Positions 12,276 to 25,205 of a stretch of DNA of 64,000 nt are shown here, piece by piece. This DNA comes from Escarpia spicata. Its lineage: Eukaryota > Annelida > Polychaeta > Sabellida > Siboglinidae. Position 1 is the stretch's first letter. Each line of letters opens with the position of its first letter. The translations under genes were made by a program, and so were the position numbers. The DNA lies in assembly GCA_963995525.1 (NCBI GenBank), contig OZ023209.1, forward strand, positions 12,841,841 to 12,905,840, read 5' to 3'. Under the pieces are notes generated by a model that saw only the letters and a program-made list of their open reading frames with translations, did not search any database and was not told where the DNA came from.

Positions 12276-12830
12276 TATTATGTTAGTGTTGTTGGTGTTG
12301 TTGGTGTTGTTGGTGTTGTTGGTGTTGTTGGTGTTGTTAGTGTTGTTGATGTTGTTGGTGTTGTTGGTGTTGTTGGTGTTGTTGGTTTTGTTGGTTTTGT
12401 TGGTTTTGTTGGTGTTGTTGGTGTTGTTAGTGTTGTTGATGTTGTTGGTGTTGTTGGTGTTGTTGGTGTTGTTAGTGTTGTTGATGTTGTTGGTGTTGTT
12501 GGTGTTGTTGGTGTTGTTGGTGTTGTTAGTGTTGTTGATGTTGTTGGTGTTGTTGGTGTTGTTGGTGTTGTTGGTTTTGTTGGTTTTGTTGGTTTTGTTG
12601 GTGTTGTTGGTGGTGTTGTTGTTTTTGTCGGTGTTGTTGGTGTTGCTGGTGGTGTTGGTGTGGGTGGTGTCCACGGCAGCGGTGATGTTGGTGGTGGTGG
12701 TGACAGTCGTAATGGTGGTGATAGTGATGTTGGCAGTGGTTATGGTGGTGATGGTATTGGTAATGGAGGTGGTGGTGATGATGATGCTGGTGGTGGTGAT
12801 GGTGATGGTGATGGTGATGACTTTTAGTAC
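12276..12830. repeat. (GTT/GTG)n trinucleotide tracts at the site of exon 3 loss
   Basis: Interrupted TTGGTG/TTGTTG repeats (12,276..12,660) run into GTGGTGATG-rich sequence (to 12,830). In the right arm the GTG/CAC tract (27,420..27,590) is followed by exon 3 and then a GT/GTAT tract. Here the sequence passes from the GTG tract straight to the text before exon 4, so the intervening DNA with exon 3 is absent. Confidence 0.85.
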
Positions 12831-13892
12831 ATTAGTGTACTCACCAACGGTATTGTCTTAACTGTTTATATGCGGACATTCTGATCATAAACAATATTTC
12901 AACTTACGTAGTCTACCGGGTCCTTGTTGTTTTGGCGATTAATTATTTTAGAAGTACAGCGTACCTGTCATCGGTATTGTTTGTAGTTTCTTTACTTTCT
13001 TATCATCAACAGTGTCTTCTACTTACGTAGTCTGTCAGAGCCTTCATGCCACTCGGCAACCTCTTCGGCTCCGACTGAAGATGTCCCTCATGGTCCCGCT
13101 CATTGGCCAGCCAACAGTCGTCAATGGCAACGTACTCGTATCCGGCGTCTTTGTATCCTTCCGCCGCCATCACATCCGCCATTTCCATCAGTAGTTTCTC
13201 GCTGGTGACATGTTACAACCGTCCTAATAAACGCAACGCAACGTGGAATTTACATTAGCAATGCAATAATAGTGTAATGTGTTGTTTCCTTATACCACCC
13301 TTATATTTGGAGTTCTCGTCGTGCTGTTGTCATATATATATACTTTAATTGCATTTGCCAAAATGACGCTCCATAATCGTTACAACCAATCACTATTACA
13401 TATTTGTTTTCTTAAGATGACTCCACAATTTCTTCAGATCAATATGAGAACAACACATTTCCAGTATTTTGACAGCTTAATATTTGATCGGGCGGCAAAG
13501 ATTTATGTTTTCCTCGGAACTATACAAGATTGCAAATAAATTATATATCTTACCTTTACTATACACCTCCAGGTTATATAACCTCTAGGTTTGGCTACAG
13601 CTACAGGGGCAGTCTGCTAAATGAAAACATAAATATTATTCACCTAACCGGAAGCACAAATATTATTCAGAAAGGTCTTATGAAGGCGTCACCTGATGCA
13701 GTTGTCCGCGTCGGTGTCACAGTTCGTGTTACACTCGAACCGTTCCCACGACATCCAGCCGTTCCCGCGGCGTCCTCGCGACATCGTGGTCAAGTTAGTT
13801 ACTATGGTGACACATGAGTGTCACCAATATGACAATTATTTTCGTCAGATCGACGAGCATCTTATGTCTGAAACGTGAGACAGTGTGCAAAA

Positions 13893-14545
13893 AACAATTG
13901 CATATGTGTTTGTTTCACTAGCAAAAAAGTATTTACCGCGCGCGCGTGGTTCCTGTGATTGTTAAAGGGAATAAAAACACCTATTGCTTGAATTCATATG
14001 ATATTACATCGTGCCATCCCAGTGCGCCTCGCTGCTGATTAAATTAGTGCCAGCCAGAAGTACCCTCTGGCTGATTGCTTTGTGAAACGCTGAATTTAAC
14101 CTCAGCCTATGAAATCGCTCACTACATTGGTGGTTAGCGACAGGTCAGGTGGACGGTAGAAGGAGAAAAGGAGACCCGCGTCTGAGATGGGAACACAGCG
14201 TGAAGGGAGATGTGGTAGGACTGGGAGAGGAGTGGAGAATGAGAGTTAGAGCGGTTGCGCAGTTAGGATTTGACCAACGGGAGCGGGAGGCGTTGACCCC
14301 CCGGATGGTCGCAAAAACCTCCACTGAGTCTCACAAAAACGCCTAACTGCACACCTTGAGGCTCACAAAAAACATCCAAAAGCATCCCTTTGAGGCTTCC
14401 AAAAGACCCCCATTCAAAGCTCCTAGAGGCCAATATCGTATGACGCACATTCGGGATCACAGGCACACATTCTGGAGCCGCAAATATACACCAAACCAAA
14501 TCCGCATTGATGCTCATTCCAGCAAAATGTGAGATGTACGCCCTC
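13893..14545. mobile_element. Insertion upstream of left GH27 exon 1 with retrotransposon tail
   Basis: Homology to the right arm stops at about 13,893 and resumes at about 14,545 (GACCCAGG / CCTGGGTCC block), so about 650 bases are extra in the left 5' flank. Frame 14,149..14,346 (+) reads like the C-terminal end of a LINE-type reverse transcriptase (RRRKGDPRLRWEHSVKGDV, then a WRMR stretch). The insertion separates exon 1 from its upstream flank. Confidence 0.6.
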
Positions 14546-15248
14546 GCACCCCTGGGTCCGCGTCTGAAAAAAATAGGGGGAGCAGGGGCATGTGGTGTAG
14601 ACGGCGGTGGGGAAGAAGAGACGGAAGAGAGTATAATATAAACAGGATGTTTCAGAAACCCTCCTCTTATAACAATAACATTTTAGATTATCTTGTATCA
14701 ATATTGTTTTCCACAAGAGATTATCAACTACGTCATAGCCAGGTTTTTTTTATAGTTGAGCTCACACTATAATAGCATATAATATAAGGCCTGCGGGTAT
14801 TGCAAACAGTCAAGCGAGCCACACGTTTTGTTTACATTCCTGACAAATTGTCTACCTGTAATCTACATTGGGCATGCACCATGGCCACGGTCATACAGAT
14901 ACATTAAATAACAAAAGAAACATGGATATATCAACGTAAGTTGTTGTCATAATAAAATTCCATACAAAATACCATAAATATTCCCCCAGTATATTTATGG
15001 TATAATACAAAATACGGTACACCGTAAATATTCTCCACATATTTTCGATGCAATTCCATAAAAAGCATAAACCATTTATAGTACTGTTAACAGTACTCAG
15101 TTGGCACCCAAGCTGCGAGTGATTCTACCGTTAATTTTATGAGAGTATTCATATATATTATTGATATGATAACTTGAAGAAAATTGCTTTGACCAAACAT
15201 GATTGGAATTCTATTAAGCCTTTACCAATTAAAAATACCAAATATGTT

Positions 15249-17648
15249 CTAAAAAATCAACAATATAATATTATTACTTGTAATCAGCAGCTGGATTTTA
15301 GTACGAGAACATGCTGTTTTGGTGATGCCCTTCCCCATCCAGTTTAGCTGCTTGGCCAGGTGAGTAGACAGCGTAATATGTCGGACCGTGTCATTCGTGG
15401 TCTCCCCTCCGATTGTGCCAAGAAATACCAGCTGCAACAAGGAATATGTATTAGTTTTATTTCCACAAACACTGAAATCTGTTTGCATGATAATTAGAAG
15501 CCACACCAGGTGTCATAATACAATGTTATATTTATTATTTGAAATTATGTATAAACCTATTATAAACAGTACCTGTTCCAAATCTTCAACTGCCTTAAGT
15601 ATGTTATCCAAATGTACACTTGAAACTATGTAAAAAAAATTAACATAAAAAAATTACATTTCATACAAATACGTATTAAATCAGTAGCACTCATCTATGA
15701 ATGGTAGCAGAACACATTTAGACTGAATTTCAGACAAGGGTTATAAAGCTGACCATCAAGATCTGACACCTTACGTATTCCCAGTTTTTCGGATGGCAAA
15801 GGATAACCAAAAAAATTGGCAACTGACTGAAATTATTCCAATACTAGGTGAATGTCACCTTCACATGATAACACATTTCTAACAAGACCTATGTTTTGGC
15901 CAACTTTCACACAGTTGTCACCTTGTAGGGTAATGAGACAACAATTCTCAAGGTGGGCTTGGCTGTACAGTTCACACAAAGGATACCCCTGTGGAACAGG
16001 AGCCTCGCTGTGTTGTTTCTACAGGAGTGGCGGCACCATCTCAGAATATGTATTTCCCCTGTGGTGTTTTGATTTTTCATGCCGCCTACGAATTACCTGC
16101 TGCAGTGGAAATTATGGTTTACGTACCATTGTTTTGAGTTTACCAAGGAAATTCTCGAAAGGAAATGCAGATATATTATCAAGACAGTCAAACCTCCTTG
16201 CATCATCTGCTAAATGGACCAAACCGTGAACATTGTACACCAACATATTTCGCCCATAGATTGTTTCAAAGTATTGCACAAACAAGATCAGGAGCTCGTG
16301 TGCACAATCACTACAGAGAGAGCAGGACTGTGGATTCACAAGTATGTGGATATACACAAATAAAAAAAGAAAGTTCTTGTAATAAGTTGCATACTACATC
16401 GGAGACCTTATTTAATAAGACTACATGTCCGGTGTAGAGTAATATAATTCTGTAGCTTTCCATCTGTCCAATCGGTCCGATCACAGAAAGAGCTCTTGGC
16501 TTTCTGGAAAATTCTCTGCACATGAAAAACTGTTTATTGCTACCACAGAATCGGATATACCGTATGTGTAACAACAAGTGACCTTAACCTGCACTGCAAG
16601 GGCCCTTTAATTAGGAGCATCAGCAGGCGTCTCATAACACCCACACAGACAAGGTGCATGTAGTCGAGTGGGAACTGAGACACCATGCCAATGCCAGTAC
16701 CTACTAGAGGAGAAGGTCCTAGATGATGGTCCTCATCTTCCATCTCATCAAATGCTACATCTGTTCTGGGTGTAGCATTTGTCTCTGGGAATATGAGCTT
16801 TCCCATCCATTCACCACTTCGGTTACACTTATCACAACCATAGTAACCGGTATGAGATTTAACCCTCTTTACAAATGCTCGAGCAGGTGTGTCACATATG
16901 ACAGAGGATACCTTCATTGTATACTGCATGCCGATATGTTCAAATCTGTCAGTGGCAAGATGGCTAACTTCATTTGTGAATACACGCAGATACAGTACTC
17001 CTCAGCATCTGACGGTTTGCTTTTTCCAGAAAACAGAAAACTTTTCAATGCGACACAATATAGGCCAGAATTGATGGTTTGAACTTTTGAAAAGTGGAAG
17101 TCCATCAATGTTCACTTGAACTAAAAAAACATGTCATCCGGGACAAATTCAAGGTGTTTTACAAATCTGGATAGAATACCTGACCCAATCCCAAAGTGGT
17201 AGAATAAGACTCCAGGTAACTCTTTGATCTCATACTTTGTTTTTGTATGCAACAAAGTTCTAGAGTCTTTTGGAAGTGTGGGAAAATGTGGCCGCAGGAT
17301 TGCTAACAATGATGACAGTGAAGACATTGGTACCTGACACTCCACTGCCCTCCCCTTGTTACAAGTCAATATATCATTAAAACCATCATTAATATCACTT
17401 TGAGTATCACTGTCACTATCGGGGGAGAGGTCGAGTGGTTCACTACCCTCGATGTCATCGAACTCGTTTACTTTTTCTAAATTGTCTTCACAATCACATG
17501 CAATTGGCTCTGCCTCTGGTGCAATCTGAACAGTCTCGTCCGTATTATCACTACCTGGTATTAGCATTACCGACATCCATGCCCATGACATGATGCTGTT
17601 CAAGGGTTCCACAAGTGGCCTCAGAATCCTGTTATTGTAAATGAACAT
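15249..17648 (-). pseudogene. Decayed DDE-type transposase with DUF4806-like exon
   Basis: Fragments run N to C on the minus strand: acidic N part 17,648..17,121; then 17,108..16,914, 16,929..16,540, 16,577..16,311 and 16,357..16,112; last piece 15,506..15,249. Diagnostic text: GYYGCDKCNRSGEW, FPLDYMHLVCVGVMRRLL, SYRIILLYTGHVVL, MLVYNVHGLVHLADD and SAFPFENFLGKLK. This is the animal transposase-domain family related to TNP2/CMC-type transposases. The last piece (FLGTIGGETTNDTVRHI, then LNWMGKG) resembles a DUF4806 C-terminal domain, often found beside this transposase. Several frame breaks; short introns are possible at some joins. Element ends were not found. Confidence 0.75.
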
Positions 17649-18540
17649 GTTTACCTATAATGCTATTGGTGTTGGGCTACATTATCCCTGATTCTTTGAC
17701 GTTGTGTTCAGTACGATGCTGCCTTACTGTTCATGATATATTCACATAATCATAGAATAATTCCTGTCTTTAACTCAATGTAAATGATCCCATTAGTTCA
17801 AATTTAATAACTCAATTTCTATTATAATTTTATGAATATAAAACTGTCAAGATGCCTTCAACCTAATGAGTGCTGCCGAGTTAATATTACAACGGGAGAA
17901 ATTTGATCAACTGATCAGCCACCTGAAATTCTTCAATTACTGAATCATTGCAATTTGCATACAAAACAACCAGTTTGACAACCAAAACGTAAATAAAAGG
18001 TAAAATACTTGTTACACAAACCTCAATCATTGCACAGTCTTAATAATTAAGATGCCAGCTGATGAGGAAATCCGACAAATCGCAATCAACTTGTAGGATG
18101 ATATAAACATCGACTGGATCAGCGTTGAGCCGACAACGTTCAAAACATGGGATGCCACCGAATATGGTTGTGCCATCTAGTGATCAAATGGAGATGTCGA
18201 TACACAATCCCTTCATCGCATTCCCAACGCAGGCGCCATCCGCTCCGTGAGAGTGTTTTAATGAAATGCTCTGGTTAGATTACTGCGACAACTTCATTAT
18301 TGTCTTTCTTTCGAAAGGGAACATTCATAACAGTTTATCCTTTTTATTATTATTACATAAAATATTATAATGTTTTTCTATTCTATTCATATGTGTAAAT
18401 TACATTATGATCTTATCCACCATATGTTTTTTTGTGGGGGAAGAAACACTTTATATAAGTCGAAAGATTTCCACTTTCTTCTATTTAACATTTTATATTC
18501 AGTTGATATGTAAAATAATCTATGTAATATGTACTGATTA
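17649..18540. other. AT-rich stretch, no clear gene
   Basis: Upstream side of the transposase remnant. A short open run begins ATGCCAGCTGATGAGG near 18,051 but stops after 14 codons. Nothing else supported. Confidence 0.5.
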
Positions 18541-18546
18541 ATAAAT

Positions 18547-19640
<1,094 letters not shown>

Positions 19641-19766
19641 AGTGTCGGCCTATTACAAGTCTACCCCTGACCCTCATGAACTCTGACACACACAATACCC
19701 GCTCTTACGTCGTCGACCCAGGCTTTGTGTACAACTGCACGCATGACTGACTTTTACCTGATACGG

Positions 19767-19871
19767 AGCAAAGTCACGCGCTACACTCTGTCTCTCGCAC
19801 TCGATGTGTCCGGCTTTGCTAAACTTGAAGTGTTTGATGGTGCCATTAGCAGGGTAAGTCGTCTTGTGTGT
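19767..19871 (-). CDS. Candidate unidentified exon
   Basis: On the minus strand an open segment (TTYPANGTIKHFKFSKAG, then ECERQSVARDFAPYQ) ends at a good donor, CAG|GTAAAA. The matching acceptor is uncertain. Composition is like the host exons (GC-richer, balanced residues). The family is not recognised. Could be a chance open frame. Confidence 0.3.
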
Positions 19872-20187
19872 ACTGCTGTGTGTGTGGGTGGTGGACACGA
19901 GAACCGAGCCGTGATTTTGGCCGAATATTCACAGCCAACTTTGGCTTGTTTCATTCCCACAATAATTCATTGTTAGATGCCCTCATTCCGCTAGTGGTAG
20001 CTTGCGCCATCTAGCGATTATATGAAAACTGTTTTTGCATTAGCCAGTTGGCTGCAAACCGTTCACAGTGAATTAAGCTATATAACGTTCTTCGTCGCCT
20101 CGATTACTGATAGAAATTACTTAGTTATTCGTTGCTAGACTTACTAGACAACCTTTCTAGTTTAAACTTTGCAACTCCCAATACCAT

Positions 20188-20200
20188 GTGAGTGTGTGTG

Positions 20201-20288
<88 letters not shown>

Positions 20289-20400
20289 CGATTGTGCGTG
20301 CGTGCGTGCGTACGTGTAGTGTAAGCGTATGTGCACGTGTGGGTTTGGGTGCATACGTGCGTGCGAACAAGTGTGCGTGCGTATATGTATGTTAGTATGT
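20188..20400. repeat. (GT)n / (GC)n / GTGC microsatellite
   Basis: Runs of GT from 20,208 to 20,280, then CGCGCGCG and GTGCGTGC variants. Confidence 0.9.
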
Positions 20401-20539
20401 GTGATATGTCCCACTACTCCGGAGTAGGGGTCACACCCCATACGTGTGTTCGCTGAACCGCACAGCGTTGTTTCATAAAAAAAGTATTTATGTCATGGAG
20501 ATGATGTCATTTAGTAAATAATGCGAATTACCCATGTAG

Positions 20540-20692
20540 TTAGTCCAGTCCTGCACAAAAGACCGGATCACAAGGGCGGTCGTTTTACAAGCCGAACGAT
20601 TCTTGCGCCACACGGAACAATACAGAACTACCCAATGCATGTGTTCAAAGCCAATGAAACCGTCGTCGCGGTTGACTGGGTTACTTTGGCGA
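20540..20692 (-). CDS. Candidate unidentified exon
   Basis: On the minus strand an open exon-like stretch includes NRDDGFIGFEHMHWVV, YCSVWRKNRSACKTT and VIRSFVQDWTNYM, ending at donor ATGG|GTAATT. It could be part of the same gene as the candidate exon at 19,767..19,871. Family not recognised; no start or stop assigned. Confidence 0.35.
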
Positions 20693-20699
20693 TTTGATG

Positions 20700-21110
20700 G
20701 ATGGCAATTTAGTCTCTCTATTATTACTATTACGTTATATCACCGTACTACTAACTTGCTATATGCTCTTGCTCTGAGTAGAGCCCAGAACGACATTCCT
20801 CCAACGCACTCTGTTGTTTGTTGTTTTCTCTATTTCATACCAGGTGGTTCTCTAATTCTTTTGTTCCTTGATTGTGGAAATTATAATAATTTAGAATGAT
20901 GCAAATGGCAGTGTATACGCCCATAGTAACCCAAGAGTTTTTTGTTGTAAATTGCGATTGTGGGAGACATAACTATTGCACTTTCCAACACTCCTGAAAA
21001 CGAACCAGAAAGAACGGACACGTACGAAGCATTCATTTAGCCGCTGAGACGGGAGTTTGTAGAGCGTTTAACAGATCTCTGAGTTCGTATTTGCTATTAT
21101 TTTATAGTTC
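20700..21110. other. No feature seen
   Basis: Mixed sequence before the CR1-like element; no domain-bearing frame. Confidence 0.5.
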
Positions 21111-21262
21111 GCTTCAGTCGATAACGAGCCGGAAGCTGTGTAGATGGTGTTCACGTAAATGTAATGTGGCATCCAGTGAATGTATATCTTGCAACCAGAT
21201 ACACAGACAGACATGACAGAGCAGTTTCTTAAACTGATCACACACGCCTAACTCTCTTCGAT

Positions 21263-22246
21263 GTGGAGCTTGTTGTGGCAGCACCAGGCGACACACTATT
21301 CAAGATGTTAATTGCCCGACGACAAGACGTACCATGCATAATGAAAACTGAGGAAAGGAGATTGAGAGGAGGGAAGGTGATTGGAGGGGAAGAAATTGGA
21401 AAATCGACAACAGAAAACGTGACAAGCGTGAAGGTGACAGGGAAGAAAGTGACCGTAGAGAAGGAGGGAGGGAAGATGGGAAGGAAGAGGAGAGAGGAAA
21501 ACGAGATGGGACGAACGAAGAAGGGACGAAAGGAAGTGAGAGCAAATGTGATAGAAGAGAAGTCGACAAAAGGGAAGGTGACAAGAGAACAAGCGACAGG
21601 AAAGAATGGATCGGAAGAGAATGTGACAGGAGAGAAGACGACAGGGGGGAAAGACAACAACCAGACAGATGCAAACCGAAGAAGGAGCTATTCTAAGGCA
21701 GTGATTGAGGGGGCAATGAGGAAAGAGAGGGTGTTTATTGGCGACTCCATTATGAGAAAGACGGATAAGGCACTGAGCGAGGGGAAGGACATCGTTGTTT
21801 GTTTGCCAGGGGCTAGGATTGAACATGTAACTGACAAGGTAGAGAAGGTATTGGGACATGGCAAGGGAGGGTCTATACTGGTACATGTAGGAACAAATAA
21901 TGCAGACAGGGAGGGAACAACTGCGATAGTACAGAAGTATAGACAGTTAGTGAGGAAGCTAAAGAAGACGAGAGTTGAACAGGTTATTCTGTCAGGAATT
22001 TTGCCAGTAATGGGAGGAAAGGGGGCAACGTATAGAAACTGTAAGAGGATGGCGATCAACGCACTAGTTGAGAAGATGTGTGACGAAGAGGGGGTGGGAT
22101 TCACAGATTTATGGGGATACTTTGTTGGGAGGGAAGATATGTACATGAGAGATGGCCTCCATCTTAGTGGAAAGGGGGCAGCAGTTTTCTCAGAGAACCT
22201 GCTGCAATCTGTTGACAGTGGGACAGGTTGTATCTATTTAAACTAG
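21263..22246 (+). CDS. LINE ORF1 with SGNH/GDSL esterase-like domain
   Basis: An intact 327-codon frame. Residues 30 to 150 are a basic, Lys/Glu/Gly/Thr-rich region that could bind nucleic acid. From about residue 155 comes an SGNH hydrolase fold: block I FIGDSIM with the nucleophile Ser, a VHVGTNNADREG block with the Asn, and a C-terminal DGLHLSGKG supplying Asp and His. Esterase-bearing ORF1 proteins are known in CR1-clade LINEs of animals, where they likely help form or localise the RNP. ORF2 begins just upstream of its end (overlap about 19 bases). Open although ORF2 is broken. Confidence 0.88.
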   Translation: MELVVAAPGDTLFKMLIARRQDVPCIMKTEERRLRGGKVIGGEEIGKSTTENVTSVKVTGKKVTVEKEGGKMGRKRREENEMGRTKKGRKEVRANVIEEKSTKGKVTREQATGKNGSEENVTGEKTTGGKDNNQTDANRRRSYSKAVIEGAMRKERVFIGDSIMRKTDKALSEGKDIVVCLPGARIEHVTDKVEKVLGHGKGGSILVHVGTNNADREGTTAIVQKYRQLVRKLKKTRVEQVILSGILPVMGGKGATYRNCKRMAINALVEKMCDEEGVGFTDLWGYFVGREDMYMRDGLHLSGKGAAVFSENLLQSVDSGTGCIYLN

Positions 22247-25102
22247 ATTCGCAGGGGGGACTCACAGAAAAGCCTGAAAATGGAGGCATAGATAAAGACA
22301 GCTCTAATAAATCAGCAAATAACAGTCTGGAAAACTCTTCTGAAGCTGGATATAAATGTGTTTGTTTAAATGCAAGGAGTATAGTAAACAAAAGAAATGA
22401 ACTAAACATTATGGCAGAAGATATTGACCCTCATATAATAGGTATAACCGAATCATGGACCACCACCGATATATCAGATGCTGAATTGGGACTGACAGGA
22501 TATGTAATGTTTAGAAAAGATAGAATAGGAAGAAAGGGAGGTGGAGTTATTTTATATATTAAAGAATCTATTCAGGCTTATGAAATACAATTAGAAAGAG
22601 AAGCAGATTGCGAAGAAGCTGTTTGGTGTAACATAGTTACAGGAAACTCAACGTTAACAGTTGGGTTAGTTTATCGAAGTCCAAACATAAGCATAGAAGA
22701 GAATGAAAAAATACAAAACGCTATAAGGGAAGTAAGCAAACGGGACTGTATTATTATGGGGGATTTTAACCACGGGCATATACAATGGAAATCTCTACAG
22801 AGTATGGGGAGTGAGGACCACAAGTTTTTAGTTTTAGTTCAAGATACATTCCTTTCTCAACATGTGCTAGAACCAACCAGGGGTGAGAATGTGTTAGACA
22901 TAGTTTTGTCCTCACAGAATGAATTAGTTGACAATGTCAAGATATGTGAGCCACTGGGGAGTAGCGATCACAACCAGATACATGTTACCATCAAAGTAAA
23001 ATCAGAAAGGAATAGTAAAAAGCAGTATAGGAGAAATTTCCACAAAGGAAGGTATAAGGACATGAGGAAATATTTAGCAAAGATAGACTGGAATAACACA
23101 CTGAAAAATAAGACGGCAACAGAATGCTGGAATATATTAAAGAGTGAAATTAAATGCATAGTCGATAAATTTGTACCCTTAAAAAAAACAAGGAAAACGG
23201 TCCAAAAAGAAACACTTATCGAAAGAAGCCATTAAAAAAATTAAGTATAAACAAATGATGTGGAAGTCATATAGATGTACTGGAAATGATGAAGACTACA
23301 ACAGTTATAAAGAAGCACTTAACCAAGCTACAGCTGAAATTAGAAATTCAAAGAGAAGCTATGAACAACAATTAGCTAGTAATATAAAACATGACAGCAA
23401 GAGTTTTTATGCGAATGTTCGAAGCAAACAGAAAGTTCGAGATAAGATCGGTCCTCTAGAAGATAGTGCTGGAAATATAATATCAGAGGGATTCTTAATG
23501 GCAGAATACCTGAATGAGTACTTTAGTTCAGTGTTTATCAGGGAAGATATTAGTTCACTCCAGTACCAGAGGCTAAGTTCAAGGGGGCAGATTCAGACTA
23601 TTTAGGACAATTGATGGTAACCCCGGAAATGGTAGCTAAGAAAATAAGGGCTATGAAGGATAATAAATCACCTGGAGTGGATGGTATTCCACCCAAACTA
23701 CTATTGGAAATTGTAGAACAAATTACATACCGCTTGCAGCAGTTTTCAACTTGTCATTAGAAGAGGGAGTGGTTCCTTTAGAATGGAAAGAAGCAAACAT
23801 TATACCGTTATTCAAAAAAGGTTCGAGAAACAAGTCAGAGAACTATAGACCAGTGAGTTTAACATCAGTGATTTGTAAATTATTAGAAAGACTAATTAAA
23901 GATCACATGGTGGATTTTCTTGTTAAACAAAACTTGATTAACCCATCTCAACATGGTTTTTTTAAAGCGAAGTCATGCTTAACAAATATGTTATGTTTTT
24001 TGGAAGACATCACTAAGTGGGTAGATGAGGGATCACCAGTAGATATCGTCTACTTAGATTTTCAAAAAGCTTTCGACAAAGTACCACATCAAAGATTACT
24101 GCTTAAACTAAAGGCCCATGGCATAGGAAATGGTATAATAAACTGGATAGAACAATGACTGATTGGCAGAAGACAACGTGTAGTAGTTGATGGGGAGGCT
24201 TCAAACTGGAAATCGGTATTGAGTGGGGTACCACAGGGATCAGTATTAGGACCTATATTATTCTTAATATATATGAACGATTTGGATGATGAAATAACAA
24301 GCAAGATGTTGAAATTTGCGGATGATACAAAAGTGTTTAAAAGGATTAAAAGTGATGGAGATAGACAGCATTTACAAGATGATCTTGACAGGTTGATCAA
24401 ATGGTCTGAAAAGTGGCAAATGCTGTTCAATTTTGGGAAATGTAAATGCCTCCACACAGGACATGGGAACGAAGGGGTAGAATATACAATGGGGGGTACT
24501 GAACTAAGTACTACTATAAAAGAAAAGGACTTAGGGTTAACCATTAGTGCTGATATGAAGGTTTCAGAGCAGTGCGGAATTGCAACTTCAAAGGGAAATC
24601 AAATCCTTGGATTAATTAGGCGAAACATAACGTATAAGGAAAAAGAGCTAATAATACCGCTGTACAAAACAATAGTTAGGCCTCATTTAGAATATTGTAT
24701 TCAAGCGTGGAGGCCATATCGCAGGAAGGACATAGATATGCTAGAAAGAGTGCAGAGGAGAGCAACTAAAATGATACCAAAACTGAGGGATCTTAGTTAC
24801 GAAATACGCCTAAAAAATGTGGTTTAACAACACTAGAGACCAGGAGATTGAGAGGAGATCAGATAGAAGTGTTTAAAATATTGAAGGGAAAATATTGATA
24901 GAAATATTTTTTTCTCAGTTAAGAAAGATAGAAGGACTAGAGGACATGAACTTACATTGGCAAAGGAACAGCGTAGATTGGATATAAGAAAGTTTTCATT
25001 TTCACAAAGGACTGTAAATGAATGGAATTGTGTGGGTGCTAGTAGCGTGAATATGTTAAAAAATAAAATCGACACATACCTCAGACGGGCGGGATACACA
25101 TA
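22228..25102 (+). pseudogene. LINE ORF2: endonuclease plus reverse transcriptase, frameshifted
   Basis: First part (22,228..23,235) is an APE-type endonuclease: CLNARSIVNKRNEL, ITESWTTTDI, MGDFNHGHIQW, and GSSDHNQIHV with the catalytic His. Reverse transcriptase follows in other frames: PLFKKGSRNKSENYRPVSLT (23,800), DFQKAFDKVPHQRLL (24,060), GVPQGSVLGPILFLIY (24,225) and FADDTKVF (24,317). The end reads KNKIDTYLRRAGYT near 25,090. At least two frameshifts and one TGA, so it is inactive as it stands. Confidence 0.88.
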
Positions 25103-25205
25103 GATAAAAGGGTCGGACTCTCGATAAGCCAAAGGGCTTCCTTGTCCACCTGCCACCTAGAGTTAATTCTCTGGGTGGCAATCTTGTTAAATCTTGTTAA
25201 ATAAT

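Larger units (their letters stand above)
21100..25205 (+). mobile_element. CR1-like LINE, near full length, broken ORF2
   Basis: Contains ORF1 (21,263..22,246), overlapping ORF2 (about 22,228..25,102), and a short 3' region ending in a doubled ATCTTGTTAA near 25,205. ORF2 has endonuclease then reverse transcriptase and is broken by frameshifts near 23,220 and between 23,600 and 23,750, and by an in-frame TGA at 24,156..24,158. The 5' boundary is approximate. Related 3'-end fragments occur at 39,145..39,200 and 48,465..48,575. Confidence 0.88.

Noticed and set aside
12261..12861. 193- and 137-codon frames over GTT/GTG repeats
   Set aside because: Pure trinucleotide repeat translations (Leu/Val, Asn/Thr) in an intron of a pseudogene.
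21238..21886. Minus-strand Ser/Pro/Leu-rich frames opposite LINE ORF1
   Set aside because: Shadow of the purine-rich basic region of ORF1.
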